From NCBI GenBank assembly GCA_020833255.1, contig JAJHQR010000003.1, forward strand, positions 1 to 52,896: 52,896 nucleotides of DNA, in the 5' to 3' direction. How positions within the stretch are numbered: the stretch's first letter is position 1; every line of letters starts with the position of its first letter. Of the stretch, positions 32,417 through 40,844 are shown piece after piece. This DNA is from Desulfurococcaceae archaeon (GTDB lineage: Archaea > Thermoproteota > Thermoprotei_A > Sulfolobales > NBVN01). The notes beneath the pieces were generated by a model. The model had not been told where the DNA came from, made no database searches, and was given only the letters and a program-made list of their open reading frames with translations. A program made the translations under genes and the position numbers.

Positions 32417-32935
32417 CTACCTGAGACCTAGCTTCCTCCTGCAAGATTCCGTTATGGTTATTGCGTAGTTAAGTAACTCTAGTTTTTCCGACGCCAGCAC
32501 TTTAATCAAGTTAGCGTGTTTTTCTAAGTCTTCCTTACTCAGCATGTTCATGCTTGCTACGTGATTCCTAAACCTTATTTCTAGGGTCCTGCCCCCAACA
32601 CCTATACTTAATCGTTTATTGCTCACTACTACCTTACCCTCCCTGCTATCGTATGAGATCACGGTGAGAGGCGTTCTATGGATTACTGAGGTTACGTGAT
32701 TATCGTTAACGTATGTGAGACCCTCACATAGTTTAACTACGGGAGGCCTCGAACTCTCCAAGGAACCCTCGATTACTGAGAGCGTGGATATTAACGCCCT
32801 CATCTTAGCTAGCACCTCACTTATTAAAGCAGCCCCAACAACCCCTACCCTACTAAGCTCGGAAGACTCTCTGGTCCTGACCTCCTCGTAAGCCCTCTGA
32901 GCCTCCTCAATTACCCTCAAGGCATCCCCAAACAT
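32417..32935 (-). CDS. Hypothetical protein
   Basis: 172 residues, family not recognised. Helical N-terminus (residues 1-65, VIEEAQRAYEEVRTRESSEL), central beta segment (LTVISYDSREGKVVVSNKRL, GGRTLEIRFRN) and helical C-terminus with a lone Cys. No membrane span or motif. Convergent with hypB, 5 bp apart. A TATA-like CTTTAAAAAC about 25 nt before the expected transcript start supports it being a real gene. Confidence 0.6.
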   Translation of the reverse strand: MFGDALRVIEEAQRAYEEVRTRESSELSRVGVVGAALISEVLAKMRALISTLSVIEGSLESSRPPVVKLCEGLTYVNDNHVTSVIHRTPLTVISYDSREGKVVVSNKRLSIGVGGRTLEIRFRNHVASMNMLSKEDLEKHANLIKVLASEKLELLNYAITITESCRRKLGLR

Positions 32936-32993
32936 ACTCCCTTCAACACCACTAAAACATTAAGGTAGGTTTTTAAAGCTTTAAAGAACTTAC

Positions 32994-33205
32994 GTAATCG
33001 CGCATTCTTGAATGATCGGGGATCTCCCCGTTACCTAATAAGGTGTTCTGGAAACGATAAACATGGTGGGTAATAAATTATTATCTGCCGAGATACAGCT
33101 CGGTACTAGTAATCAATCATGAAGGAGTTTTTGAGAATAAGAATGATTCACATGAGGTATGAATTCCTTAACTCTAATGTATTATAAGTAATCGCGCGTT
33201 CTTGA
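32994..33205. repeat. 18-bp near-identical repeat and two hairpins in an intergenic stretch
   Basis: GTAATCGCGCATTCTTGA at 32994-33011 and GTAATCGCGCGTTCTTGA at 33188-33205 differ at one base; the second copy lies in the 3' end of the RHH gene. Between them are the perfect hairpin CGGGG-ATCT-CCCCG (33017-33030) and TGCCGAG-ATACAG-CTCGGTA (33086-33105). No ORF is visible from 32936 to 33173. It may be the remnant of a duplicated 3' end, or a small RNA/terminator. Confidence 0.5.
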
Positions 33206-33464
33206 TGGCGGAAGACTTGAGCTTACCACCTACTCTTACCTTCTCACTGCTTGGGTTAAGATTATGTGTTGATTTTTTGAGGACTTCGTCTATGTATTCT
33301 CTCACGGCTTCTCTTATGAAATCACTCTTAGTTGGGTAGCCTAAGTCTCTGTAAGCTCTCTCAAGCAGGTCGTTAACCCTTGCAGGAACTCTTAGTGTGA
33401 GAGTCCGGGTTCTCCTAACGTCAAGCTCCATCACAAACATTAGTATCACCATTATATTATCCAC
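33174..33464 (-). CDS. Ribbon-helix-helix (CopG-type) regulator
   Basis: DNA-binding protein of up to 96 residues with the RHH core RTRTLTLRVPARVNDLLERA followed by YRDLGYPTKSDFIREAVREY, i.e. strand, helix, G-x-x-x-x-S-D-F-I-R-E turn and second helix as in NikR/CopG. The likely start is the ATG giving MELDVRRTR; the listed start adds a few hydrophobic residues. No toxin or NikR C-terminal domain is attached. It borders the gene-poor stretch with candidate RNAs. Confidence 0.85.
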   Translation of the reverse strand: MDNIMVILMFVMELDVRRTRTLTLRVPARVNDLLERAYRDLGYPTKSDFIREAVREYIDEVLKKSTHNLNPSSEKVRVGGKLKSSAIKNARLLIIH

Positions 33465-33667
33465 ATAACTTCATAAAAACACCATAACCAGAATTTGCTA
33501 AGGCTCTAAAGAATATTAATCATTAAACGTTGAATAATACCTAAACATCTTTTCATTATCTGTGAGGCTCGTATTATTAGGGTTAATGAGTATTACTCTA
33601 CCGGATTTCACGAAGGAATCGTGGAACCACTACCAAAGAATACCGACTCTTAATACTTAAGAATGAA

Positions 33668-33804
33668 CGCTCCAGCCCCCACACGGAGAACTTCGTAGGA
33701 CGGTGTATGGTAGTCCATGGGTCAACGAGATCTGCGGGATAGGGAGTCGTTAGCTCCGAACACTTAGATGAGGGAAGCACCGACTCCCAGGCTGTTACAG
33801 AGCG
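33668..33804. ncRNA. Candidate structured RNA A
   Basis: In the 680-bp gap before 34146. Segments pair as a multibranch fold: CGCTC/GAGCG and CAGCC/GGCTG form the base (33668-33677 with 33790-33804, TTACA bulged), GGGAGTCG/CGACTCCC (33742-33749, 33781-33788) one arm, CCC-ACAC/GTGT...GGG (33678-33721) a second arm containing the hairpin ATGG-TAGT-CCAT. GC-rich against AT-rich flanks. A 60-codon reverse frame covers it but has no family resemblance and no visible ribosome site, so I treat it as noncoding. Strand uncertain. Upstream, 33465-33667 shows only an AT-rich segment and a weak GAGTA/TACTC palindrome. Confidence 0.4.
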
Positions 33805-33861
33805 AACGATAAGTTTGAGTATCTGTGAATGCTTGTAGATACTTAGTGTTGTAGAGTAATG

Positions 33862-33869
33862 TTTAAATA
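33862..33869 (+). promoter_or_regulatory. TATA box for candidate RNA B
   Basis: TTTAAATA, placed 24-31 nt before the G at 33893 where the structured, GC-rich segment begins. No long frame with a credible start lies downstream within 180 nt, which points to an RNA promoter. Confidence 0.55.
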
Positions 33870-33892
33870 CACGAGCCTCATTATAGTTTCTT

Positions 33893-34062
33893 GGATGATC
33901 CGCTCTGCGGTGACATAGAGAGACTCAGATGGGAGTCCCGTGGCGTTGGGCTCGACTGGGGCCCATGGGACGTGGGCGAGGCTAATGAACCCACGCCGAG
34001 GCCCAACCCCTCCAACGGAAATACAAGCACTCACAAACACAGTCAAACACCGTTAGAGGGGA
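33893..34062 (+). ncRNA. Candidate structured RNA B, about 170 nt
   Basis: Starts GGATGATCCGC after a good TATA box. Stems: CCGC-TCT-GCGG (33900-33910); GACTC/GAGTC (33922-33926, 33933-33937); GTTGGGC/GCCCAAC (33945-33951, 34001-34007) enclosing CGTGGG/CCCACG (33971-33976, 33990-33995); and a long 3' hairpin CCCCTCCAACGG/CCGTTAGAGGGG (34007-34018, 34050-34061) with one mismatch and a 31-nt loop of almost only A and C. The A/C-rich loop resembles that of the RNA at 20480. I recognise no known family. The small frames here lack support, so I regard it as noncoding. Confidence 0.55.
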
Positions 34063-34145
34063 AACGCACAGGTAATTCACGAGAGAGTTTTTTATTCTGA
34101 GGTTGTCTTAACTACATTAGGTGTTGGAGTGCTGGGTGATTTAGG

Positions 34146-34883
34146 TTGAACGCTAAGAGGAAGAGGGTGAAGGCTTACGTTAATGCATTGAGTGATTTGA
34201 TAAGTAGTGAGAACCCGAGCAGGGAGTTAGCGATTCAGTTAATTAAGAAGTATTTGGAGAGTGTTAACGTCGAGCCTTTCAGGGGGGCATCAAAACCTGA
34301 GGATATATACGAGAAGGAGATGATAAGTCTTTACGTGATAGCTACTAGAGGTTTAGGCATTAATAGCGAGTTTAAAGAGTTGATGAGCAAGGTTTTCGAT
34401 AAGGAGTTGACTTATGAGGACGCATACCTACTACTATCTCGAGACGCACCGCCGGAGGTCGTGAGGGAAGAGATTCGATCGCTCGTCAGCAATCTCGACG
34501 AATCTTATATAACGAGGGTTTTGAGATACGCACTAACGCTCTACCACCTAGACTTCGAACCCTTCGAGAGCGTGATAAGAGTTCTTAAGAAAGCCCATCA
34601 AGCCTTCCCGGAATTCAGTGACGCGATAAAGAGGTTCACTAAATTCGTTATCTCGGTCAAGCTTGCTGAGGAAATAAGTCAGGGGATAATAAAGAATAAG
34701 ATCGAGAAGGAGATAAGGAAGCAATTAATTTCTTTGGAGATAGGCCTCCCTAAGTCTACGCCTCCGGACGACTACGTGATGAAGGTGGCTAAGGTCACGT
34801 ACGAGATAAACGACGCGGTACTCTCAAGAATTTTCGAGGTATCGAGACCTCAAAACAATAAGACTAGCGACTCCGAGAGTTGA
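34146..34883 (+). CDS. Conserved crenarchaeal hypothetical (resembles DUF2192)
   Basis: 245 residues, almost entirely helical, charged, with no catalytic motif. Recurrent helices (VKAYVNALSDLISSENPSRE, DIYEKEMISLYVIATRGLGI, YITRVLRYALTLYHLDFEP) suggest a helical-repeat fold. It resembles the uncharacterised archaeal family DUF2192, from memory. TTG start about 60 bp after an AT-rich promoter region. Convergent with the small gene at 34893. Confidence 0.6.
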   Translation: MNAKRKRVKAYVNALSDLISSENPSRELAIQLIKKYLESVNVEPFRGASKPEDIYEKEMISLYVIATRGLGINSEFKELMSKVFDKELTYEDAYLLLSRDAPPEVVREEIRSLVSNLDESYITRVLRYALTLYHLDFEPFESVIRVLKKAHQAFPEFSDAIKRFTKFVISVKLAEEISQGIIKNKIEKEIRKQLISLEIGLPKSTPPDDYVMKVAKVTYEINDAVLSRIFEVSRPQNNKTSDSES

Positions 34884-34892
34884 GGTTCTTGA

Positions 34893-35153
34893 TCATCTGT
34901 AGACTTCGGAAATAGCTTTCCTAATCTCCGGTGGTAAGGTCTCGTAATCCACTTCAGTATCTTTAACTTCCTTGAAGTCACTTAATTCTAGTAAGTCCCA
35001 TTCTTTCTCTTCATCCCCGATAGCGTAGGAACCCTTAAGCGTTTTATGAACTACTACGAAGCTCTTCCCGTCAGGCGTCCTGTAATGCTCTACCACGACC
35101 CTCTCCCCACCCTTCCTCACGTGATATATTGACTGCCTCTGAGCCTTCAGCAC
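34893..35153 (-). CDS. Small hypothetical protein
   Basis: 86 residues: beta-rich first half (YHVRKGGERVVVEHYRTP, KSFVVVHKTLKGSYAI) and acidic second half (EEKEWDLLELSDFKEVKDTE). Not recognised. It diverges from the radical SAM gene with about 100 bp between them, enough for both promoters. Reality supported by the even coding pattern and tight packing against the neighbour. Confidence 0.5.
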   Translation of the reverse strand: MLKAQRQSIYHVRKGGERVVVEHYRTPDGKSFVVVHKTLKGSYAIGDEEKEWDLLELSDFKEVKDTEVDYETLPPEIRKAISEVYR

Positions 35154-35291
35154 CTGCCAACACCAACAATAGAGTTCGTGTTAGGTATTTAAGCGTTAGA
35201 ATTAACTAATAAGGTACGTAAAGATATTTTCTGTGGGGACGCATCCTATACCAGGTTGGTCTTGTCTAGGTTTGTCTTGGTGGGTTGTGTG

Positions 35292-36443
35292 ATGGGTAAG
35301 TGTTTAGTGTGTGGTAGGGAGTCTAACACTATTAGTTCGTCTCTATCTATTTGCGGTGATTGTTTGAGGAGCTTGGGTGAGGTTCCTGAGTTTAGTAGAG
35401 CTAAGCGTGCGAGGTTTAGGGATAGCTTAGGACTCCCGATAAAGCCTCCCAGAGTTGGTGAGGGCGTTTTCAGGCAGTGTAATATATGCGTTAATGAGTG
35501 TCAGCTGAGAGAGGGTGAGGTAGGCTTCTGCGGTTTGTGGAGTAACGTAGGGGGCTCAATGAGGTTTAGGTTAGGGCTGGATAAAGCGCTGGGTTTATGG
35601 TATCTTGACCCGCACCCGACGAACTGTGTTGCAGGGCCTGTATGCCCCGCTAACACGGGTAGGGGGTACCCAAAGTACACTAAAACGCCGGGTGTTGAGG
35701 TAGGTTACTACAACCTAGCAGTCTTCTTCGGCGGTTGCTCGCTAGACTGCTTGTTCTGCCAAAACTATGAGCATAAGGAGCTTGCGTCAGAGAGTGTTAA
35801 GGGGAGGGGTAGGAGGATATTCAGTCTTAAAGAACTCGTGGAGACTGCTTTAAGTCCTGAAGTGACTTGCGTTTGTTATTTTGGCGGCGATCCAGGACCT
35901 CACTCCCCTCACGCTATAGCGGCGTCCAGGGAAATACTGAAGAATTCCGGAGATCAAGTAAAGAGGGTGTGTTGGGAGACTAACGGTCTTCAGAACCCGG
36001 CAATCATGCGTGAGATGGCTAGGTTAAGTCTCGAGTCTGGCGGGATAGTTAAGATAGACTGGAAAGCTTGGAGCCCCGCGATCTACGAAGCACTCACAGG
36101 AGTTAACGGGGTTAAAGCTGTTGAGAGATTGAAGCATAACGTGCGGTTAGTCAGCGAGTTAAGGAGCTTGAGAGAGGAGCCCCCTCTCCTAGTCGTGAGT
36201 ACTCTGCTGGTTCCAGGATACGTTGATTTACGCGAGGTAGAGAACATAGCGACTTACCTCGCTAGCGTGGACCCCGGCATACCCTACATACTATTAGCGT
36301 TCCACCCGACACACTTAATGAGAGACCTACCCACCACTAGCTACGACCACGCTATCAAGGCCTTGAAAATAGCTCGTGACTCAGGGTTGAGGGAGGTCTA
36401 CATAGGTAATGAGTGGCTACTCTCGAAGTCTTACACAGTGTAA
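35292..36443 (+). CDS. Radical SAM protein, PflA-like, with N-terminal zinc-finger
   Basis: Iron-sulfur SAM-dependent enzyme. The radical SAM cysteines are in FFGGCSLDCLFCQNYEHKEL (CX3CX2C) near residue 160. Before it are CLVC...CGDC at the N-terminus (possible zinc or rubredoxin-like knuckle) and CNICVNECQLREG...GFCGLW, seen in PflX/AmmeMemoRadiSam-type proteins. VCYFGGDPGPH and VCWETNGLQNP are the conserved SAM-binding strands. ATG 35292 is chosen because GGTGGG lies 7 nt upstream. Target of activation is unknown; neighbours give no hint. Confidence 0.82.
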   Translation: MGKCLVCGRESNTISSSLSICGDCLRSLGEVPEFSRAKRARFRDSLGLPIKPPRVGEGVFRQCNICVNECQLREGEVGFCGLWSNVGGSMRFRLGLDKALGLWYLDPHPTNCVAGPVCPANTGRGYPKYTKTPGVEVGYYNLAVFFGGCSLDCLFCQNYEHKELASESVKGRGRRIFSLKELVETALSPEVTCVCYFGGDPGPHSPHAIAASREILKNSGDQVKRVCWETNGLQNPAIMREMARLSLESGGIVKIDWKAWSPAIYEALTGVNGVKAVERLKHNVRLVSELRSLREEPPLLVVSTLLVPGYVDLREVENIATYLASVDPGIPYILLAFHPTHLMRDLPTTSYDHAIKALKIARDSGLREVYIGNEWLLSKSYTV

Positions 36444-36512
36444 TGAGTTAGTCCCGTCGATCCACTACTCACGGTTTTTAATGCTATAGTACCTTTATGA
36501 GGGGGTGTCGAG

Positions 36513-37412
36513 TTGGGTGAGAGAAGACTTGCTTCAGCTATTTCCTACCTCACGCTCCTGAGCGTTGTCATTACTCAATGCGTGATCGCGTTCCCTACAC
36601 TACACGCCCAGACCCAAACTTTCGAGAGATTGATGTATATGACGAATAACGACATCATATTAACGTATAACATAACCAGGAATGTCAAGATAACTAACGT
36701 TAGCGGTCTCCCAATGAGTTACAGTGTGGGTCAGGAATACCTCGTCAGAATTAAGGCAATCAACGGCACGCACGTGGTTGTTCAGGGGTTTAGGTTTCCT
36801 GGATCAGCAATACACCTAACCTTAAGTAGTTCTGAGTGGGTAGGTATAGGAGGGCTTATTTACTGGATCCTCAGCAATTACACGGACTTTATTACGAAGA
36901 ACGCTTTACTGGAGTATAACGTTACTCTAGTTAGGAGTTCCGCGGTAAACTTCGTGAACACAGTATTTCTGCTCCCCCTACTACGTGAAGTAACCGCGAG
37001 TGCTTGTAGCAGGGTCCCTATAGCGAACACCTACATAGACGGTTTCGCTGTGGTGGTTTCCACCAGCTTAGGCAACGGTAACGCCTACTATGACTGCAAG
37101 TACGGAATTCTCTTTAAAGCATACATAGCTAAAACAACCTACCAGCGTTTAGGTAACGCAACATACTTAATTGAGGACTCAATAAACTTAGAGCTCCATA
37201 AAGCTAATACAGAGATACTGAACGAGATAGTGGTTAGGGAGCAAGCATGGGGTTTCTACGAGGCCTTGATTTACGTGATCCCCGCGATCTCTATAGCGGC
37301 AGTCACTACATCTATTCTTCTCTTCCTAAGGTCTAGGAGAAAAACTCGGGAAAGCCCTCAACGAGTGATGGGTGAGGGGGTTGAGGGGGGATCTGAAGCT
37401 AATAATGGATAG
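36513..37412 (+). CDS. Secreted/membrane-anchored glycoprotein-like protein
   Basis: Probable surface protein of 299 residues: N-terminal hydrophobic leader (SYLTLLSVVITQCVIAF, residues 11-27), a beta-rich extracellular domain with many N-x-S/T sites (NIT, NVS, NGT, NYT, NVT, NAT), and a C-terminal anchor (LIYVIPAISIAAVTTSILLF, about residues 251-270) followed by an Arg/Lys-rich tail. Two lone cysteines near 165 and 193 may form a disulfide. Function unknown. Its 3' end overlaps nth by 8-41 nt depending on the nth start. Confidence 0.65.
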   Translation: MGERRLASAISYLTLLSVVITQCVIAFPTLHAQTQTFERLMYMTNNDIILTYNITRNVKITNVSGLPMSYSVGQEYLVRIKAINGTHVVVQGFRFPGSAIHLTLSSSEWVGIGGLIYWILSNYTDFITKNALLEYNVTLVRSSAVNFVNTVFLLPLLREVTASACSRVPIANTYIDGFAVVVSTSLGNGNAYYDCKYGILFKAYIAKTTYQRLGNATYLIEDSINLELHKANTEILNEIVVREQAWGFYEALIYVIPAISIAAVTTSILLFLRSRRKTRESPQRVMGEGVEGGSEANNG

Positions 37413-38061
37413 GTTGATCGCTAGGCACTCGAGAGCGTTAGAGGATGACTCGTTTATCCCCACGAGAGCTAGGAGAGCTTCCTTAACCCCTCTAGAATCA
37501 TTGATTGGGATAATACTCTCGCAAAACTCTACTGACAAGAACGCTTGGAGAGCTCTAGAGAATTTGCTCGCGTATTATGGTGGTAGAGTAACGGCTGAGA
37601 AAATAAGCGGTACTGATTTAAGGGTTTTAGAGTCTTTGATAAAGCCTGCAGGTATCTACAGATCTAAAGCTAGGGCTATTAAGAACCTGGTGTCCGTCTT
37701 GAGTGAGGAGGAGCTGGCGAGCCTGGACGTGAATGAGTTAAGGAAGAGATTATCTTCCGTACGCGGCATAGGGCCGAAAACTGTTGATGTTTTCTTAGCT
37801 AGCGTGCGCGGGGTGCCTACCTTCCCTATAGACACGCACATCAGGAGAATTCTTTACAGGCTTGGAGCGATAAGCAAGAAAACAGAGAGTTACGATAAGA
37901 TAAGGTCTTTAGTCATGAGTCAGATACCGCCTGATAAGCTCTTAATAACACATTACGTGTTAATACTTCACGGAAGAACCATATGTAAGGCTAGGAACCC
38001 TAGATGCTCTGAATGCCCCGTGGAAGACTTATGCGAGAAGAGAGGTTTAACACCTGGCTGA
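37372..38061 (+). CDS. nth: Endonuclease III (DNA glycosylase/AP lyase)
   Basis: Base-excision repair of oxidised pyrimidines. Helix-hairpin-helix LSSVRGIGPKTVDVFLAS near residue 125 and the catalytic Asp in PTFPIDTHIRRILYRLG near residue 146; catalytic Lys expected in the HhH (GPKT). The C-terminal [4Fe-4S] loop is present as C-x6-C-x2-C-x5-C (CKARNPRCSECPVEDLCEK). Start could be GTG 37372, TTG 37381 or ATG 37405; the first gives a 41-nt overlap with the membrane protein gene. Confidence 0.9.
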   Translation: MRGLRGDLKLIMDRLIARHSRALEDDSFIPTRARRASLTPLESLIGIILSQNSTDKNAWRALENLLAYYGGRVTAEKISGTDLRVLESLIKPAGIYRSKARAIKNLVSVLSEEELASLDVNELRKRLSSVRGIGPKTVDVFLASVRGVPTFPIDTHIRRILYRLGAISKKTESYDKIRSLVMSQIPPDKLLITHYVLILHGRTICKARNPRCSECPVEDLCEKRGLTPG

Positions 38062-38104
38062 AGACCGTGTTACGGTCCTACACGAATAATTTACTTAATT
38101 CTCT

Positions 38105-39982
38105 CTAAAATACTGTAACTGTTTTCGCTAAGTTTCTGGGTTTGTCGGGATCTAAGCCTTTCTTGACGGCCGTATAGTAAGCTAGTAGCTGTAGGGGCAC
38201 GACGTATGAGGTCGCTGAAGCTACTTCATGTAGGGCGGGCATTACGAAGCTGAAGTCCGCTAGTGATAAGGCTTCCTCAGCGTTGTTCGGCGAGACCAGT
38301 ATCGCGTAAGCCCCTCTAGCTTTCATTTCCTCGATATTACTCTTTATTAACTCTTCTTCCTCCTTGCTTAAGATAACAAACACTACCGGGAAGCCTTCCT
38401 CCACTAAGGCTATAGGGCCGTGCTTTGATTCCCCGGCAGGGTATGCTTCAGCGTGCACGTACGCGATCTCCTTCATTTTAAGCGCTCCCTCCATAGCGAC
38501 AGGTAATCCGAGACCTCTCCCGAGGTAGTACGCGTTATTCTTAAAGCTCATCTTATCAGCTAGTAATGAAGCTAGCCTCTCACTCTCTTTCAAAGTCCTC
38601 GCTACTATCTCGGGAGTCTCACGTAAGGCGTTGTAGATGTTGGCGGCTACGGAAGGCTTTAAAACACTTCTTAACTCCCCTGTCTTGATCGCTAGGTATG
38701 AGAGGAGCGCTACCTGCGACGTGAAGGTTTTAGTAGCTGCTACCCCTATTTCCGGCCCCGCTCTTATGTAGATAGCCATGTCAGCTTCTCTGGCTATGGC
38801 AGACTCCACCACGTTAGTTACTGCAATTGTTAAAGCTCCTCTCTCCTTGGCTTCCCTAATCCCTCTCAAGGTGTCTATGGTCTCTCCAGACTGGCTAACC
38901 CCGATTACTACGTCGCCTTGACTCAACGCGTTGAGCCACCAACGACTCTCCGAGGATATGAGGGCCTCAGCCCATAAGTTAGCGTATTTCCTGAATAAGA
39001 GCGCGGTTATTAGCGTGGCGTGGTAGGAAGTCCCGGCACCAAGCAACAACACTCTCTCGGATTTAGCGAGTACTCTAGCCACGTCACTCACGGACTCGTT
39101 AGCTGCGCTTAACGTGGAGGCCAGAGCGTACGGCTGCTCGTGGATTTCCTTAAGCATGAAGAAATCATACCCTTCCTTCAAAGCCATTTCAGGGCTCCAC
39201 TCAACAACCCTAACCCTACGCTCCACGTCGACGGGGAGCCACCTGACAGAACCCCCCTCCCGAACCATCCTCTCCACCACAACCTCCCTCGGCGTGATGT
39301 AGCCTGCCTCGCCATCAACTAACACGATGACCCTCCTAGTGTGGTTTAAGAAAGCCACCACATCGCTCGCGACGAAATTACCCTTATTTCCTAAGCCTAT
39401 TATTAGGGGCGACATCTTCTTAGCGAAAAATATCTTTCCGGGATCCTCTAAATCTATCATTGCTAGCGCGTAAGCTCCCTCAAGCAACTCAATAGTTTTC
39501 TTGAAGGCCTCGTAAGTGCTGAGCCCCCTCTTCTTAAAGGATTCTACTAGGTGCGGGATTACCTCAGTATCCGTGTCTGAGGCGAATCTATGTCCCTCAC
39601 CAATTAAGAACTCCTTAAGCTTCTTGTAGTTCTCTATGATCCCGTTATGCACCACGGCTACGCGGCCTAAGCAATCGGTGTGTGGGTGAGCGTTCTCGTC
39701 ACTCGGTTTCCCGTGTGTTGCCCACCTAGTATGCCCGATACCGTTAAATCCTGAAATAGAGTCAAAACCTAGTCTCTGGGATACTGCGTCTATCATGCCC
39801 TTAGACTTCCTAATCTTGAGTAACCCCTCCTCAGTTATCACCGCCAAGCCTACTGAGTCATACCCCCTATACTCAAGCCTCTTCAAAGCATCCTTAATCA
39901 GCTTGCCGAGAGGTTCTTGAGTGAACCCCTCCTCGGTAGTTATACCTATTATGCCGCAAACCACGCGCTCGCAGCCTCGCAC
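38105..39982 (-). CDS. glmS: Glutamine-fructose-6-phosphate aminotransferase
   Basis: First step of hexosamine synthesis. N-terminal class II glutaminase: CGIIGITTEEGF, then GHTRWATHG, NGIIENY and ASDTDTEVIPHL; the C-terminal half has two SIS domains (LLLGAGTSYHA, GVSQSGETIDT, AATKTFTSQ, SKHGPIALVEEG). 625 residues, normal. Oddity: the nucleophile Cys should follow Met directly, but here it follows V-V: nearest start GTG gives M-V-C, and the GTG at 39982 gives eight extra residues (RGCERVV included). The Cys codon is preceded by GTT, not a usual start. Either a short propeptide is cleaved or a rare start is used. Confidence 0.93.
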   Translation of the reverse strand: MRGCERVVCGIIGITTEEGFTQEPLGKLIKDALKRLEYRGYDSVGLAVITEEGLLKIRKSKGMIDAVSQRLGFDSISGFNGIGHTRWATHGKPSDENAHPHTDCLGRVAVVHNGIIENYKKLKEFLIGEGHRFASDTDTEVIPHLVESFKKRGLSTYEAFKKTIELLEGAYALAMIDLEDPGKIFFAKKMSPLIIGLGNKGNFVASDVVAFLNHTRRVIVLVDGEAGYITPREVVVERMVREGGSVRWLPVDVERRVRVVEWSPEMALKEGYDFFMLKEIHEQPYALASTLSAANESVSDVARVLAKSERVLLLGAGTSYHATLITALLFRKYANLWAEALISSESRWWLNALSQGDVVIGVSQSGETIDTLRGIREAKERGALTIAVTNVVESAIAREADMAIYIRAGPEIGVAATKTFTSQVALLSYLAIKTGELRSVLKPSVAANIYNALRETPEIVARTLKESERLASLLADKMSFKNNAYYLGRGLGLPVAMEGALKMKEIAYVHAEAYPAGESKHGPIALVEEGFPVVFVILSKEEEELIKSNIEEMKARGAYAILVSPNNAEEALSLADFSFVMPALHEVASATSYVVPLQLLAYYTAVKKGLDPDKPRNLAKTVTVF

Positions 39983-40031
39983 TTATTTTACTCGTTTAAA
40001 GAAATAAATAGTTTGAGTGAGGTAGTCCGTC

Positions 40032-40835
40032 TTGAAGTTCTTGTTAGTTAATGATGACGGATTCGTGACTAAAGCACTACCCCTAACCTACCACACACTA
40101 TCTTCTTTCGGTGAGGTACTGGCTATAGTTCCTGAAATACCTAAGTCGGGAGGCGCTCACTCACTAACCCTACACAAACCATTATTCCTGAGGGAACTCT
40201 TAATACACGATACTAAGATCTACGTAATAAACGGGACTCCCGTGGACGCTGTCCACGCAGCTCTACAAATACTCAACTATAGACCATCCCTAGTAGTTTC
40301 AGGCGTGAATATAGGGGAGAACACGTCGTCGCAAAACATCCTCTACTCAGGTACTGTGGGGGCCGCGCTGGAAGCGGGTTTGCTGGGGATCCCGTCCGTA
40401 GCTTTCTCAGCTGACGTGGAGAGCGATGAGGAATTAATAGAGCCTCGATACTCCTCCAAGGTTAGGAAAATAATAGAGGCCGTAGTAAGCTTCATCACGA
40501 GTAAGGGGTGGTTCAGCGGGGTGGACACGATATCGATAAACATCCCTAGGTCTGGTTTTAAGGGAGTGGTCATGCCTAGGACTCAGAGACTAAGATTTCA
40601 TCAAAGGTTTGAGAGCAGGGTGGACCCTAGGGGGAGGAGGTATTATTGGTTAGTTGGGGATAAGATCGTTGAGGAAGGCACGGACTCGCACTACTTAAGT
40701 GAGGGCTACGTAGTCGTCACACCGTTAAGAGTGGACTTAACGCATCCCGCGTTAAGCGGTTGCGGCGAGCTAGACCCGCTCCTCACCGAGCTGATAAATC
40801 ACCTTAACAAAACATTAAGCTACTCACCTAGATAG
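40032..40835 (+). CDS. surE: 5'/3'-nucleotidase SurE
   Basis: Metal-dependent nucleoside monophosphatase. LLVNDDGF at residues 4-11 gives the metal Asp pair; PKSGGAHSLTL holds the S-G motif; INGTPVDAVHAAL and VVSGVNIGENTS give the metal Asn; YSGTVGAALEAGL completes the signature. 267 residues, normal. TTG start, 50 bp from the divergent glmS. The stop is 9 bp from moeA, so surE-moeA may form an operon. Confidence 0.92.
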   Translation: MKFLLVNDDGFVTKALPLTYHTLSSFGEVLAIVPEIPKSGGAHSLTLHKPLFLRELLIHDTKIYVINGTPVDAVHAALQILNYRPSLVVSGVNIGENTSSQNILYSGTVGAALEAGLLGIPSVAFSADVESDEELIEPRYSSKVRKIIEAVVSFITSKGWFSGVDTISINIPRSGFKGVVMPRTQRLRFHQRFESRVDPRGRRYYWLVGDKIVEEGTDSHYLSEGYVVVTPLRVDLTHPALSGCGELDPLLTELINHLNKTLSYSPR

Positions 40836-40844
40836 CTACGGGGG

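Noticed and set aside
33598-33780. 60-codon reverse frame over candidate RNA A
   Set aside because: No recognisable protein features; the inverted repeats explain the sequence better.
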